64,000 bases of DNA from contig CM034100.1 of assembly GCA_019914945.1 (NCBI GenBank), positions 10,055,096 through 10,119,095 on the forward strand, read 5' to 3'. The DNA is from Typha latifolia (lineage: Eukaryota; Streptophyta; Magnoliopsida; Poales; Typhaceae). The first letter of the stretch is position 1. Each line of letters starts with the position of its first letter. The notes below the pieces were generated by a model that searched no databases, had not been told where the DNA came from, and was given only the letters and a program-made list of their open reading frames with translations. The position numbers and the translations under genes were made by a program. This document shows, one piece after another, positions 11,907 to 23,837 of this stretch.

Positions 11907-14664
11907 CATTACTTATAACTAAATCATTGCACATAGCTGAATCATCATATACAGCGAGAAAGAGCACGTAGCTCAATGGATGCCTTGACCCTGCATCGTT
12001 GGGTATCACTAGAGCTATAACCTTACCTCACAAATATCTCTTTATTATCGTCCTAGTTTGATTTGCAAATAAAGCAGTTTAATCAAATGAATGCTTCACA
12101 AGCTAACGACCTTAGGTGTAGACTACTAATATAATAATACTATACAATACACTACACCTTTAATCTTGGACTAAGTGAGCGAAGGGCACTATCTATTCGG
12201 GACTAGACTAATAATGGTATGTACAAGTGGTGCAATATCTTCTATCATACAATTTATATCCTAGTCATCAAGGTTTACATATATATCGTAGATGTATGCG
12301 TAGGATTATATCATGCAAATGCTATGTAGTAATTAATAATGAGTAAGTAATAAAATACACATACAAGTAATATGTTGACATAAAGATATGGAAATTATAT
12401 TATCAAACATTTACAATACCCATCAACTATTATAAGATGTAACTTGCCTGAAATGTATCTGGAATATGACTAGCTCTCCTCAACAGTTGGACTCCTCCTA
12501 AGTCTTGAGATCCTCTTCGCGCGTTAATAGGTCTAACAATTCATAAAAGTAAAAATAATGTAGAAGAAAGACTAACTTATAGAACTAACTATCTTATTGC
12601 ATAAATTAAGTTTGACTCTCTAGGTACGGATAGGTTTGACTTGGTCTTGCATTTATTCTTCCATATTTATAATATTATTTTATATTAATTAAATTGGGTC
12701 ATTAATTTGAATTATACCTCATTATAAATGTCAAAGGCATTAATAATAAAATCGCAAAGATTAACACATTTAAACTATCTAAACTTTAGTTCTGTATTAT
12801 CCTAAATTTATATTAATAAAAATGATTGGGAAAAATTCTAGAAGGATAGCTAACATAAATAAAAAAAGAAAATAAAAGACTGATATTGGGCTAGCCTATA
12901 GTCCACAGCTTGGGCTCAGCTTAAGCCCTATCCTTGCATTGCATTGGTTGAGGAACTGGGTAGCGGCTACTTGCAACCCACTAACAAAGGGGTGTACTGA
13001 GCTCAAAGGCCCAATCCATATCTTGTAGTGGGTGTGGGCTGCTGGCCTAACTGTAGCTCGTTAAATTAAGGGGTGGACTAGGCCCAAAGGCCTAGTCCAT
13101 AGATGGCTTCGAGGAACTGGCCAAGAGAAACGAACAAGATCACCATCGCTTGTAGTGGCCGTATGCAAGCCGAATAATCGACAGTGGGAGGCAACATGGT
13201 GTAGCCACCCACGTGCCCCGTGGGTGTCCAAACATGGTACCTAAAGCAAGAGGATAAGGTGGCGGAGCTTTCCAAACCAGTGGGTGGTCAACCCGAAGTT
13301 GCCAATCAGCGAATTTCTCCAGTGATGACAAAAATAGAAAAACTACAATCTTAACTATTATTACAGGCAAAAATCAAATTAACTACATTGAGGAGTGATA
13401 CGATTCGGACTTCACCAATATCGTCTCGAGCATGGGTATAATTATGGGTGTCTTTTCTTATTATTTTAGTGTTTATTTCAGAGAAAAATAAATTTTTTGT
13501 AGGTCATGTTCAAACGCAGGTGGGTGCGTTCGAACGCACTTCTAAACGCTTACATCAGGTTCACAGAAATAGAGAACATGAAATGTGTATTCGAACGCGA
13601 TCAAGTGCATTCAAACACCTATATCATGTTCGCATTGACAGAGAACACTTTTTGTGCGTTCGAACACGTTCGACCCCATTCGAACGCGTTCGACCCCGTT
13701 CGAACGAAGTTGACAAAAACCCACTATTTCTATGGTTAATAATTGTCATTTTTGAATTATTTGGTTAGCCTCTTAAGATGTGGATGGCAACCAAAGAGCT
13801 ATTATTGAATGAATTGAGTTTTTGCCATAATCTTCTTCTTCTCCTTCTCTCTCGTTCCCTCATTCCCCAGCTCTGCCACTTCTAGCCTCCCTCGATTGGC
13901 CACTCAGCTAGTCCCTTAGGAGCGGCCCACTCCTCCCCCTTCTTCAAATCTCTATAACCTTGTCCTAACCCTTTCATCATCCATAATCTCACCATCACCA
14001 CCTTGCTCATCGGTGCCACCCTATTATCGTTGGCATACCACCTCTATAATCACCTAGGATCTCATACCTCCATCCACGGATCCACAGACAGACTGCTTGG
14101 TGTTTGTCTACTTATCTGATGATAACTCCAGATCCCGTCGTCCAATTTCCAAGGCTACAATATATCAAAATTTCACGTTGACCTAATGGTTATAATTTTT
14201 GGAATCCTCTTCCAAAGTTTCGTGCCAGATCTTGTCCAGATCTGAAAATGGGGTAGATCAAATCTTAGCCCAAGGAGAGATTGTATAAAGGAGGTAGGTA
14301 ACTAAACTACGGTTAGAATAATTGTTTGGATTGGCCCAGCGGTGCTCTAGTAATCCGCGGCCTTTGTTGAGCTCTTCGGCGACATGAAATAGAGAAGAGA
14401 GATGGAATCGAAGAAATAAGGCTGCTAGGAAAAAGAAAGGTTTAGAGAGAGAGAGCTAAGGTTTATACGGGAGGTGATGTGGAGGGAGTGGAGTGTGAAC
14501 TCCACTTCAGCAACGTGCGGATCTCCTCCACCTCTCGTGACTGATTGCAAGAAGCGAAGGAAGAGACGAAGGGTTCACTGCACATACTTAGCTTGTGCGC
14601 TAAAGATTGAGTGGAGTGCATGTGCTAGCATGTAACACTAAACATTTTTAAGGTCGGTGTTACA
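11907..14664 (-). repeat. Degraded TGTAAC-type long LTR, split by a solo LTR-D
   Basis: The right boundary reads ggtcggtgttaca at 14664, that is TGTAACACCGACC on the minus strand. This is the start type of Tekay/Del gypsy LTRs such as 45312-48118. The 11940-12010 stretch (cacgtagctcaatggatgcc and onward) weakly resembles the part of LTR-E near 45760, and the 12880-13370 stretch holds GC-rich ggccca tracts like those in LTR-E. The left end is missing. There is no coding sequence. Confidence 0.4.
13396..14288 (+). mobile_element. Solo LTR-D with AGGAG target duplication
   Basis: 893 bp, from TGATACGATTC to a gattgtataa end (the usual end is atcgtatca), flanked by aggag at 13391-13395 and 14289-14293. 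It has the GTTCGAAC module at 13505-13715, a leader-like CT-rich stretch at 13820-13900 and the (t)ccgtgccagatctt tail block shared with 56290 and 59770. No internal sequence is present, so it formed by LTR-LTR recombination. Its length equals the LTR-D at 17971-18861 (891 bp). Confidence 0.9.
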
Positions 14665-15195
14665 TGTTTCCCATTCATATGCAAAACATAGAATATTTTG
14701 GAGGAAAATTCTTCCTTATTAGGTGAGACTGGGTGTGATTGAAAAGATGTGACTATTTTTCAAGCTCATTGTCCTCATCCTCGTCTTCCTCCCTATCATT
14801 TAAAAATAAATTTGTAGTGCAATTTATTTTTTGATAAAGAGCACTACAAAAATTACAGTGCAAATTTTGAAGTCTTTGTTAATCTTTATACTACGATAAC
14901 TTTTATTCACTATTTTGCTCATATCATTTCATTTGAACTTAGATCAATATTATATTATATGCGTTGGAAAGATTATTCAGTCATCTACAACTTTATATCT
15001 AATGAGTATTTTCAAATTCATCCAATTCAGAGGTTTAATATTTAAATTTTCAACTTGAATAACAAAATTATCTTTCATTCACTCCTTGTCATAATTTTCT
15101 CATATAAACTCCGATTGATGTTATTTTATATACGTTGGAGAAATTATTCAGTCCTCTACAACTTTATCTGTAAATTAGTATCTTCAAATTTGATC
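14665..15195. other. AT-rich spacer with an internal direct duplication
   Basis: No gene seen. Two related blocks of about 85 bp, near 14945-15030 and 15115-15195, share attattcagtc(a/c)tctacaacttta and the flanking cgttggaaa/cgttggaga text. This makes a diverged direct repeat about 160 bp apart. Confidence 0.5.
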
Positions 15196-17954
15196 ATTCT
15201 TGAGGCTTAGCCACTCCTTCCACTATTATGATGTGGCCTAAATATTCCATTGTTGTACTCCCCATAGACACTTAGACTTCTTAACCTTCAGTTGGTTTTG
15301 CTTCAACAAATCCAGACATCCTCTAAATGCTGTAGATGCTCCATTTCGGTTCTACTGTACAACAAAATGTCGTCAAAAAATACCCAGACATACTATCTTA
15401 ACAAAGGCTAAAAAATGTCATTCATGAGGCTTTGAAAAGTTGTTAGAGCATTGGTGAGGCCGAACGGCATCATTCGAAACTCGTAGTGCCAGTCTGGACT
15501 CCGAAATGCGATTTTGTGCACAGTCGCCGGGTGAACTCTAATTTAATGATACCCAGCCCTCAAGTCAAGCTTGCTGAAAATAGTCACCCCTACAAGCTCG
15601 TCCAGCATCTACTCTATGACCAGAATGGGATACCAATTCCTTCTTTCGCACCAATAACATGGGCGACGAGTAAGAACTATGACTTGATTGTATGAGGCAT
15701 TGCTCCAACATCTCGGCCACCATTTTTGAGATAACTTCCTTCTACACATGTGGATACCAATACGGTCTCACATTCGCCAATGCAGCCCCAAGCACAATCT
15801 CTATGCGATGGTCTATCGTTCGCAACGGCGGCAACTCCTTTGGTTCCTCAAACAGTCCAGCAAATTTATCCAATAAATTAGACAAATTAAATGTAGTACC
15901 TAGAATCATTTGAGGCTCATCCCCTACTGGTCATAACTGGAGAAGATAGGCCCAATCACTCGCACAAGGCAGCCCCACCATTGGCTGCAATGCTAGACTC
16001 AGCAGAGACCACACACCATCAAGTCGCACCTCTTTGTTTCCTTATTTAAATTTCATCCACATACTCCAGATATCAAATTTGATGAGTCCCAAGCTTTGAA
16101 ACCACTGAGTGCCGAGGAAAATATCCACTCCTCGCAGCGCCAAAGGATACAAGTCCACAGTGATGTCGTGTCCTTGCACCCTTATACCGACCCGGCGGCA
16201 CAAGCTCTCCGCCCGAAGCTTCTTGTTGTCTCTAATAGCAACCTCAAACCCTGCAGTCGATTCAGCATCCAAGCCCATCTTCCTCACAAACCTCTCATCT
16301 AGAAAGTTGTGTGTACTCCCGAAATTGATAAGAATATGCACACAATACTTTCTAATGAGTCTGTCAACACGCAATGTCCTCGACGTGAAAGTACCCGAAT
16401 ATGCATTCATCGATATCTTAGCTTGGATATCTTCCTCTACGCCCTCCTCCATGTCCTCCCCATGGACCTCCATTGCACACTCTCCATCACCAACAACCTC
16501 ATCATCTTTCTCAAGACCGTCGATGAGCATAACACTCCCGATTGGTTTGCAACACCGATGACCGGGGGTGAAACGTTCATCACATGAAAAGCAAAGCCCC
16601 TTCGCCTTTCGCTCCTCCACATAGGCAGGTGTGAGAGTTCGAACGGGGGCGGGGAGTGTTTTGGCTCCTCTAACATCGGAAGATGATCTCAAAGGTGTCC
16701 ATGCCCCTGTACTAGCAATTGTTGCCCTTGAACTCGTAGAATTTCTAGCTAGCATTCTCAACGCAAATGGCCCATCTTGGCTGCCTCAACTTGCCTTCGT
16801 AGCCATTTTCAGAGCCTTGTGCTTTTGCTCCATCCTCATGGCCTTCTCGAAGGCCTCCTCAAGAGTGGTAAGACAGAGAGCACGAATGTCTGCCTTGATC
16901 TCCTCTTGCAGCCCTAAAATAAAAGTGCTCATCAATATCAGTTCGGGCCAAGGTGGCTCACACTAACTACTAACTCTTTCGAATTCTGCTTGGTACTCCG
17001 GCACAGTTGTCCTCTGAACTATTTTGCTTAATGTGGCAGCAAAATTTTATATATCACTGTCCCAAATCTGCATGTAATCCTCCTATAAAATTCTGCCTAA
17101 CTGGTAGGTCCTTCACCTCGAACCGCTAATTGGTACCAATGCAACGCCGTCCCCTGGAGGTGAAAGCTTGCCATCTTCACTTTTGTGTACTCCGCTGTCC
17201 CTTGATAATCAAAATACTGCTCCACTTAAAAGAACCAATTTGTCGGATCCCCGCCTTGGAATTTTGAAAAGTTCAAGCATGCGGTTCTCCCCCGAATAGC
17301 ATTGTCGGGCTTGTGAAAGGTCCTTGGACTAAAGCTACTAAGATTAATCTCCCGAATTGATAATGCTATTATGATCTGCTAATAAACTAACTGACACTAA
17401 CTAATTCTTATACACCATCTCCAAAGGGATCAACATAATTGTCAAAGTTCCAATCTTCTTCACCGATGAAGCGCACCGGGGCTGTGTGCCTCTCAGGTTC
17501 CACCACCACCAACCCTGGGTTGTCTACCGAAGGTGGAGGATGATGTGTATGAATAGGTAAAAGTGACTCATTGACATTAATATGTCATAACTAGGCCTGT
17601 GGGACGTCGGTTTGGTGTGGTTCCACCGCTGGTCCTTCTTACGGCACTAATCTTCATCGAGGAGATGATGAAGCTAACCGGTTTATGACGTACTCCTTCA
17701 AGGAATTATGATCATTAAGAATTGCATCCACCCACTGTAGCAATGTTTGGAACATGCCCCTAAGTTCATCCGCCAAGCCCATGCTCATACCCACTGGCGT
17801 CGGTTGACTTGGCCTTACCACGACCGCACTAAGGGGCTCGGCCTCTCGGTTAAGATTTTTGTGGGTCGAGTCTTTCATTGTTGGTGTGCCCTCTATTGAT
17901 CTCCTTGATGCCATCAACCTTGTCTCCACCATTAATGAAGGTTCGAGGTCACCT
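15196..17954 (-). pseudogene. Ty3/gypsy gag-protease-partial RT, 3'-truncated
   Basis: Minus strand, reading right to left. Gag N-terminus is at 17932-17654 (MVETRLMASRRS, MGLADELRGMFQTLL). The gag core is at about 17000-16800. An open block at 16761-16042 contains the zinc knuckle CFSCDERFTPGHRC and the protease region. In the protease the usual D(T/S)GSTHNF active site reads NFGSTHNF, so the catalytic aspartate is lost. The protease-RT linker and RT N-terminal half are decayed through 15400, and the piece ends at about 15196 in RT near the FFDD region. RNase H, integrase and 3' LTR are absent. Confidence 0.85.
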
Positions 17955-17970
17955 AGCTATGATACCACTT
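17955..17970 (-). other. Primer binding site next to LTR-D
   Basis: Minus strand aagtggtatcatagct, directly after the LTR end atcgtatca: a tRNA-iMet site (TGGTATCAGAGC) with one change. Confidence 0.75.
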
Positions 17971-18861
17971 TGATACGATCTTCCTTGAATTGGGTTTGAT
18001 CTATCTCATTATCAAATTTGTGCAAGACCTTGCATGGAATTTTCAAAAAAAGATTCCTGACGATATAATAGTCGGATCAACATAAAATTTTGATAAGTCG
18101 TAGCCATAAAAAAGAGCTTTCCAAAAAATCTAATTTCGGGTGATTCAGATAGCGAGATCTGGAGATATCTTCAGATAAGTGGGCGAACGTCGGGGAGTTC
18201 GATTTGCTAGATTCAGATCAGAACATGATTTTGGATCCATAGATGGGGGCATGTGATCCTAGGTGAAATATGGAGGTGGTAGACCGGCTGTCAAGGGTGG
18301 CACCGGTAAGGAAGTTTGTGGGGGAAGATTATGGATGGTGCAAAGGGTTAGGGCGAAGGTAGAGAGAGATTTGAATATGAGGGAGGAGTGGGCCGCCCTA
18401 AGGGACTAGGGTGAGTGACTGGTCGAGGGAGGCTAGAGGCGATGGCGCCGTAGTGGTGGCTGCTGCCGTGGAAGGAGGGAACGAGAGGGAAGGAGAGGAA
18501 GAAGATTAGGGCAAGAAACTTAATTCATTGATCATCCCCTTTTTGGTTGCCATCTACACCTTAAGAGGCTAACCAAACAAGTCAAAAATGATAATTATTA
18601 ACCCTAGAAATAATGAATTCTCGCTAATTGCGTTCGAACGGGATTGAGTGTGTTCGAACGCACAAATTGCGTTCTCTATCGATGTGAACGCCTATAGGCC
18701 TTCGCAAGGGCATTCAAATGCACACCCTCTCGCGTTCGAACACAACATACAAGAATCCTTATTTTTTCGAATTAAATAACTAGCACAATAAGAAATGACT
18801 CTCGTAACATATATCCATGCTCGAGACGTCTCGATGAAATCCGAATCACATCATCGTATCA
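17971..18861 (-). repeat. LTR-D, 5' LTR
   Basis: 891 bp with inverted ends TGATACGAT/ATCGTATCA. It carries the GTTCGAAC module at 18625-18755. It is homologous to the solo LTR at 13396-14288 in the opposite orientation, and to 58919-59885. Confidence 0.88.
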
Positions 18862-18940
18862 ATATTTGAGTAACTCCCCCAATGGGTGCCGAACCCAATG
18901 TAAATCGCCCCCTCCTAATCAGCTAGCCGAACCATATCAC

Positions 18941-19300
18941 GTAATTTTAGTTTACACCCTATATTTTTACTATTTATAAATCAAGCCCTATGATTTAGCA
19001 AATATATGCAAAAAACACCCTAGGTTAGATTTGAACTAACATCATGAGAATATTCCGTTAGGTAGAGATATCTTATTTCTAAAATGACTAAAATTTCAAT
19101 ATTTCTAAAATAACTAAAATACCCTTAGTATGACTTGGTTGAGGGTATTTTCATAATTTTTTTATTATAGTTAACTTAACTCAAAGATTTGGTTAAGTTT
19201 AACTAATTTATTTAACAACAAGATGTTTTTTGCACATCTTCGCTAAATCATATTACTCAATTTATAAATATTAAAAATGCAGAGTGTAAATTACAATTTT
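18941..19300. mobile_element. Fold-back MITE-like element
   Basis: About 360 bp with imperfect terminal inverted repeats of about 75 bp. The left arm reads tttacaccctat, tatttataaat, atgatttagc and atgcaaaaaacacc. The right arm, reverse complemented, reads tttacactctgc, tatttataaat, atgatttagcg and tgcaaaaaacatc. It is noncoding and AT-rich. The outer boundaries are fuzzy by about 10 bp, and no target duplication is clear. Confidence 0.65.
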
Positions 19301-20420
19301 ATTAAAAGATAGGGTGTTATATGCAAATTTCCTTATATTAGTTTGTATATTGACATGTATTTCTAGAGACTTGTTGAGGCCTATGGTACTTATATTTTTG
19401 AATTATATTTGCCATGGTTGTTAAGGTATTTTAGTCATTTCTTAGATGCTTTCTGAGAACATTATACTAACAGGTCACATAAAAGTCACGTGAGTTATTC
19501 CACATAAAAGACAAGTGATTTTGGAGGTAAGTGTTTCAAAACATATCTTTCTTTGTACTTTATTAAATAAAAATCAGAGTTGTTAGAAACTTTTAAAATA
19601 TAAGGCGAGGGAAAATCGGTCAAAAATAGTGGAATAGGGAGAATTTATAATGAAAATATAAAATGGTGAGAAAGTGGAACCTAAAACATATTTTGGATTT
19701 TTAAAGCAGAAGTCTTGGTCTGCAATAAATGAAATAGATAGAGATTAAAAAAAAATCATATTGATTTTTTGTGCAAATTACCCATAAAACATTGACAAGG
19801 ATTCTTCTTTTCTTACCTTTTTTCTGTTTTTCTGCATTTTATCTTTTTTTAACGTCAAGTAGAAAGGAAAAGAAGTAAACTGGCCGTCATCCGACAGTTA
19901 GTACCTAGCTACAGAATCTTCGTGCGGCAGGGACTGTAGAGCATCCGCATCCGTAGTAAAGTGGATCTGTAAATCCTCTCGAGAGCATGTGGCTGGTTCC
20001 TGTTAATAGCACGGCTAAGATTCTCTGTTGTTTGGAAGTGAGCATGAAAGGATAAAAATCCATTCCACCATCAAGTGAAAACGATGATGGTGGTTTTGAA
20101 GGCCAAACAAATTGGATTGCATTGTATTTTTAACAGATGAAAGCAGCAGGGAAAATGTGATCATCCAGTGCTCTTCGACGTTCGTCGATCCCATCCTGCG
20201 CTTCTAACTTCCAAGGCGTGCAAGCAGTCAGAAGACTCATGGAGAGTGGTCCAAAAGCCACGTCATTTCCATCAGGAAAGCAAGCACAGCTTTTGTAATA
20301 TGAGAAGCCACGCCCACTTGGAAGAAATTGCCGCAAGGAAGGACTGTTCAATATAAATTGCTCTAGTTTCAACATATACATGCAGGGAGGGACAAGAAAT
20401 AATTTTTTTTTCTGAGATAA
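19301..20420. other. Noncoding stretch, possibly unique DNA
   Basis: AT-rich to about 19900, then a more balanced segment (19900-20390) that matches no other part of the window. Short ORFs at 20130-20381 on both strands lack recognisable domains. An 18 bp sequence (acatatacatgcagggag) at 20372-20389 recurs at 21300-21317. Confidence 0.4.
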
Positions 20421-21189
20421 TGATACTACTCGATCTATATTGGCTTCACTCGTTACATTAGGCTTATTAGAATGAATCTATTTATCTAGTTGATTTTTGT
20501 TTAAAGAAATAAAAAAAATTTTGTCGGCGGAGGGGTTTGAATATAGAGACTGCGTTCAAATAGGCCATGCGAACACCTGCACGCGTTAAAAAAAAAACAG
20601 AGAACGCGATTTGTGCATTCGAATGGGCTCGGGCCATTCGAACGCAATACCTGCACATGTTCGCAACGATAGAGAATTGTAATTCCGCGTTTTGTTAGAA
20701 CGGGTTTGTTAAGATTTTTAACTTAGTTGATGGGTCCCTAGGATGAGCCTCTATAAATATGTAGAGTAAACCATAATTAGAGTGAATCTGATAATTGAAA
20801 ACAACATTGTGTATTTATCTCCTTCTCTCTTACTTTAGCCATTGGCGCCCTCTCCTACCTCCTTCCTTCCACCGCCCTCTAACTCCTAATCCCTCTTTTC
20901 TACAACAACGTCTCCTCCTTCACACCAAGGAATTAATCTAGCACATATCTAGTTATTGAAGAGCTATTAAGCTAGGGTTTATCTAACTTTCGGCCACTAT
21001 TTTGCCGATATCTCAAGATCTAGCTATCCAAACCCTGCGATCTTAGATTTGTTGGAAAGTTTTCATGGGCAACAATATATCCAAAATTCAGGAAGATCCG
21101 ACGGTTAAATTATCCCCAGCTTCCTTCAAAAGTAATGTCCTCAATCTAGTTCAAAACCGTTACAGATCGGATCAAGTCGGTTCGTACCA
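20421..21189 (+). mobile_element. Solo LTR with GATAA target duplication
   Basis: 769 bp from TGATACTACTC to a cggttcgtacca end, flanked by gataa at 20416-20420 and 21190-21194. It contains the GTTCGAAC-type module (20540-20700), a TATA-like cctctataaatatg at about 20750 and a CT-rich leader. It is related to, but clearly diverged from, LTR-D. No internal sequence. Confidence 0.85.
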
Positions 21190-22170
21190 GATAATTATAG
21201 TTCAGCCTCTAAACTGTTTTATCAATAATGAGATAATATATAAAATAATATGTTTATAGAAATGTTCTCGCAATTATGTTCCCACGTACATGTAGAAAAA
21301 CATATACATGCAGGGAGAAGACCCAGTTGGTAAAAAAAAGGACTTTTTTAATACAAAGTTAAAACTTAATTAAAATATTATTTATGTATTACTATTTTTT
21401 TATATCCACTGAGTAATTTGGTCTTTTGACATAAAAACTCACCAATTTTAAATGCAATTAATTTTTAGGGAGTCAAAATTAAGACTAGCCAATTAATTTT
21501 GTGCCTGGGATTAGTGAGCAAGATCGCCTTATTTAATTTTACTTCCATTTAGTTCTAAACTAATTTGAGTATGAAATACAAATATTCAATTTCAAGTGAG
21601 ACTGATCAAGCTCATTTCATTTTAAATTCTAGCCGATCTTAACCCAAGTCTAAATCAAGCCAAGATTAGCTCGAGCAACTTGATTATTTTCTAGCCCTAC
21701 TTTTGCGACGCAGAGCTTACATCCAGCTCAAATCTATCTGGAACCGTGATTCACCGTCTACTTTACATTAAGCAGAGATTGGCTTGTTTAAAGTTGGAGC
21801 TGATTCTCCCACTTCCCAGAACATAAGACATTAGAAAAAATTTGAGGTAAAGGAATAACTGGATACTATAGAGCTTACGTGGCATGTCCGAAGTGACTAC
21901 TTTTTTGATAAACTACTATTTATCTATTGAGAGAAATGAGACCTTAATATTTTAATTAAACTAATATCTGTCCAATTAATCCTAGATACACTCATTCAAC
22001 GTGAATTCTTTTAACTATTTAAGCATTATTATATTGGCTTTTTTAAACAACTACTAAACCTATAGAATGAGGTGTTTTGCAACAAAAAAACACATCTACT
22101 TTTGCTTCTATAAGAACATATTATCCATTTTTCTTACTTGATAGATTATTTTTACTATTTTCTTAAACTT
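21190..22170. other. AT-rich noncoding spacer
   Basis: No gene, tRNA or clear repeat structure seen. It contains the second copy of an 18 bp direct repeat (21300-21317) and, at its right edge, the aactt target duplication of the following array (22166-22170). Confidence 0.4.
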
Positions 22171-22686
22171 TGTTATGATTCGATCACGTGGCTTAAGACA
22201 GTCGAGCCGGTTTAGTCAAGTCACGTCAAATTAAGTTAGTTAATTAGTTAGTTTTATCTTATTATTTTAAATTTTAAATAAATCGGATAATTCGTATGTT
22301 GATACGATCCGATAGGATTTTTACCACTTATAACATGAGTAGACGTTTGTTGATTAGAATCATTAACTGAATCTAAATTTAGCCAATTTATTCATTTCAT
22401 CTTTATTTTTTTCATATAGCCGTTAAATCGTTCTTATCTTTCTAAGAATAGATCATAACCGTAGAAGCCTACTAATCATTCAAACTACAGCTACCATATT
22501 CCTCCACTAGCCACTCTACTTTACGCCCACCTACCACCACCTTTGGCTGTCCATCACCCTCCGATAACCGCTACAATGTCGAATATTTATCGTTCTGCCC
22601 TATTCTAATATTGTTCTGCCCTATCTTTTCATCTAAATTTTGATGATTTTCTTACGTCCAAATCGGTCCACATCTGATTCGTAATA
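22171..22686 (+). repeat. LTR-A copy 1 of the array
   Basis: 516 bp. Starts TGTTATGATTC and ends gattcgtaata; the intact end form is ttcataaca as in copy 3, giving inverted ends TGTTATGA/TCATAACA. The primer binding site ttagtatcaaagct (mutated) follows at 22687. Confidence 0.8.
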
Positions 22687-23310
22687 TTAGTATCAAAGCT
22701 AGGTTCATCAGTCGTTGGTGAACACATGATCAAAGAAATTTTGAGGTCTTCTCTGGAATCGCCACCACCAGCAACAATCGTTATCGACGAGCCATCGGCG
22801 TGGGCAAAGACATTATTCAAAGAACTTTCAGCTGATTTGAAAAAGAGCTTGAAGAAGATGCAAACTTTCCTCCAAGCCTTGCTAGAGGCTTTATGAGCCA
22901 TCCACCACTACCCTGCACTGCCACAGCCACTGGCAACCGTTGAACAAACGCCACCTCTACCATCAAGAGCCAACAATGGTGCACTATGGAGACCATCCAA
23001 ACCATGCCAACCACCCCTCCTCCAACTGAGGAGGGAAACCCTCTATCCATACCCAAGTAATGGCCTAAACCGCATGTGCTAAGACCTCACGTCAAACCAC
23101 CCACGGCTAGAATTTGGTCCGAGCCAACCGTGACTAAGGCAAACTATGTTTCAAACAAGTGGGCCCTAGAGAAGAACCAACAATGGGCCCCTCCTCCACA
23201 TGGTAGACGAGATCTACACGGAGATCGAGGACATGCATTTTGAGAGTGGCGGAAGGTATAGAAACCATCATAAACACCTTCAGGACAAGGTGATCGAAAG
23301 TGTAGTGGAT
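22687..23310 (+). pseudogene. Internal region 1 (gag-leader remnant)
   Basis: 624 bp. Shares with 26597-27404 the block gatcaaagaaa, the gcattattcaaagaactttca block, gtttgaagaagatgcaaac, and the 3' block gagatctacacggagatcgaggacatgcat. There is no conserved enzyme motif. It appears to keep only the leader/gag start and the pol end, so it would need enzymes in trans. Confidence 0.65.
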
Positions 23311-23837
23311 TGTTATGATCTGATCACGTGGGTTAAGTTAGTTTAGTCGCTTGAGTCAAGTCAAATTGCATTAGTTAGTTTGTTTTACCTTATTATTTTG
23401 AAGTCAAGTAAGTCAAGTAAGTCACATGGTGGATTGTTATGATCCGATCCATTATGATTTTTTACTCCTATTAATAGGAGTGGATATGTATTGATAATTT
23501 TCATTGAATAAATATGAATTTAGCCAAATTATTATTATCATCTTTATCTTTTACTATGGCTCTTAGATCGCTTTTTATCTTTCTAGGAGTAGATTATAAC
23601 CGTATAAACATTTCAATATTTTAAACACTAGCCACCTTCCTCCACTAGCAACCACCATACTTCACGCCTATCCACCACTACCCTTAGTCGTCCGCCACCC
23701 TCCAACGACTACCACAACATAATATTTATTATTCTTCCCTATTCTAACCTTGCTCCACTATTTTTTTTATATCTTTTCATCCAGACCCAAATTGATGTAA
23801 AACTAAAGTCATTGAAACCCTAACTCACGAGGCTACC

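Noticed and set aside
11940..12010. Possible tRNA gene (tagctcaatgg-like text)
   Set aside because: No full cloverleaf, anticodon arm or TTC box could be aligned; the text fits a degraded LTR better.
13505..13715. Repeat-spacer pattern that could suggest a CRISPR array
   Set aside because: Plant DNA; the repeats are short palindromes at uneven spacing inside LTRs, with no cas genes.
20130..20381. Possible small protein gene
   Set aside because: Overlapping short ORFs on both strands without any recognisable motif or signal; left as unassigned DNA.
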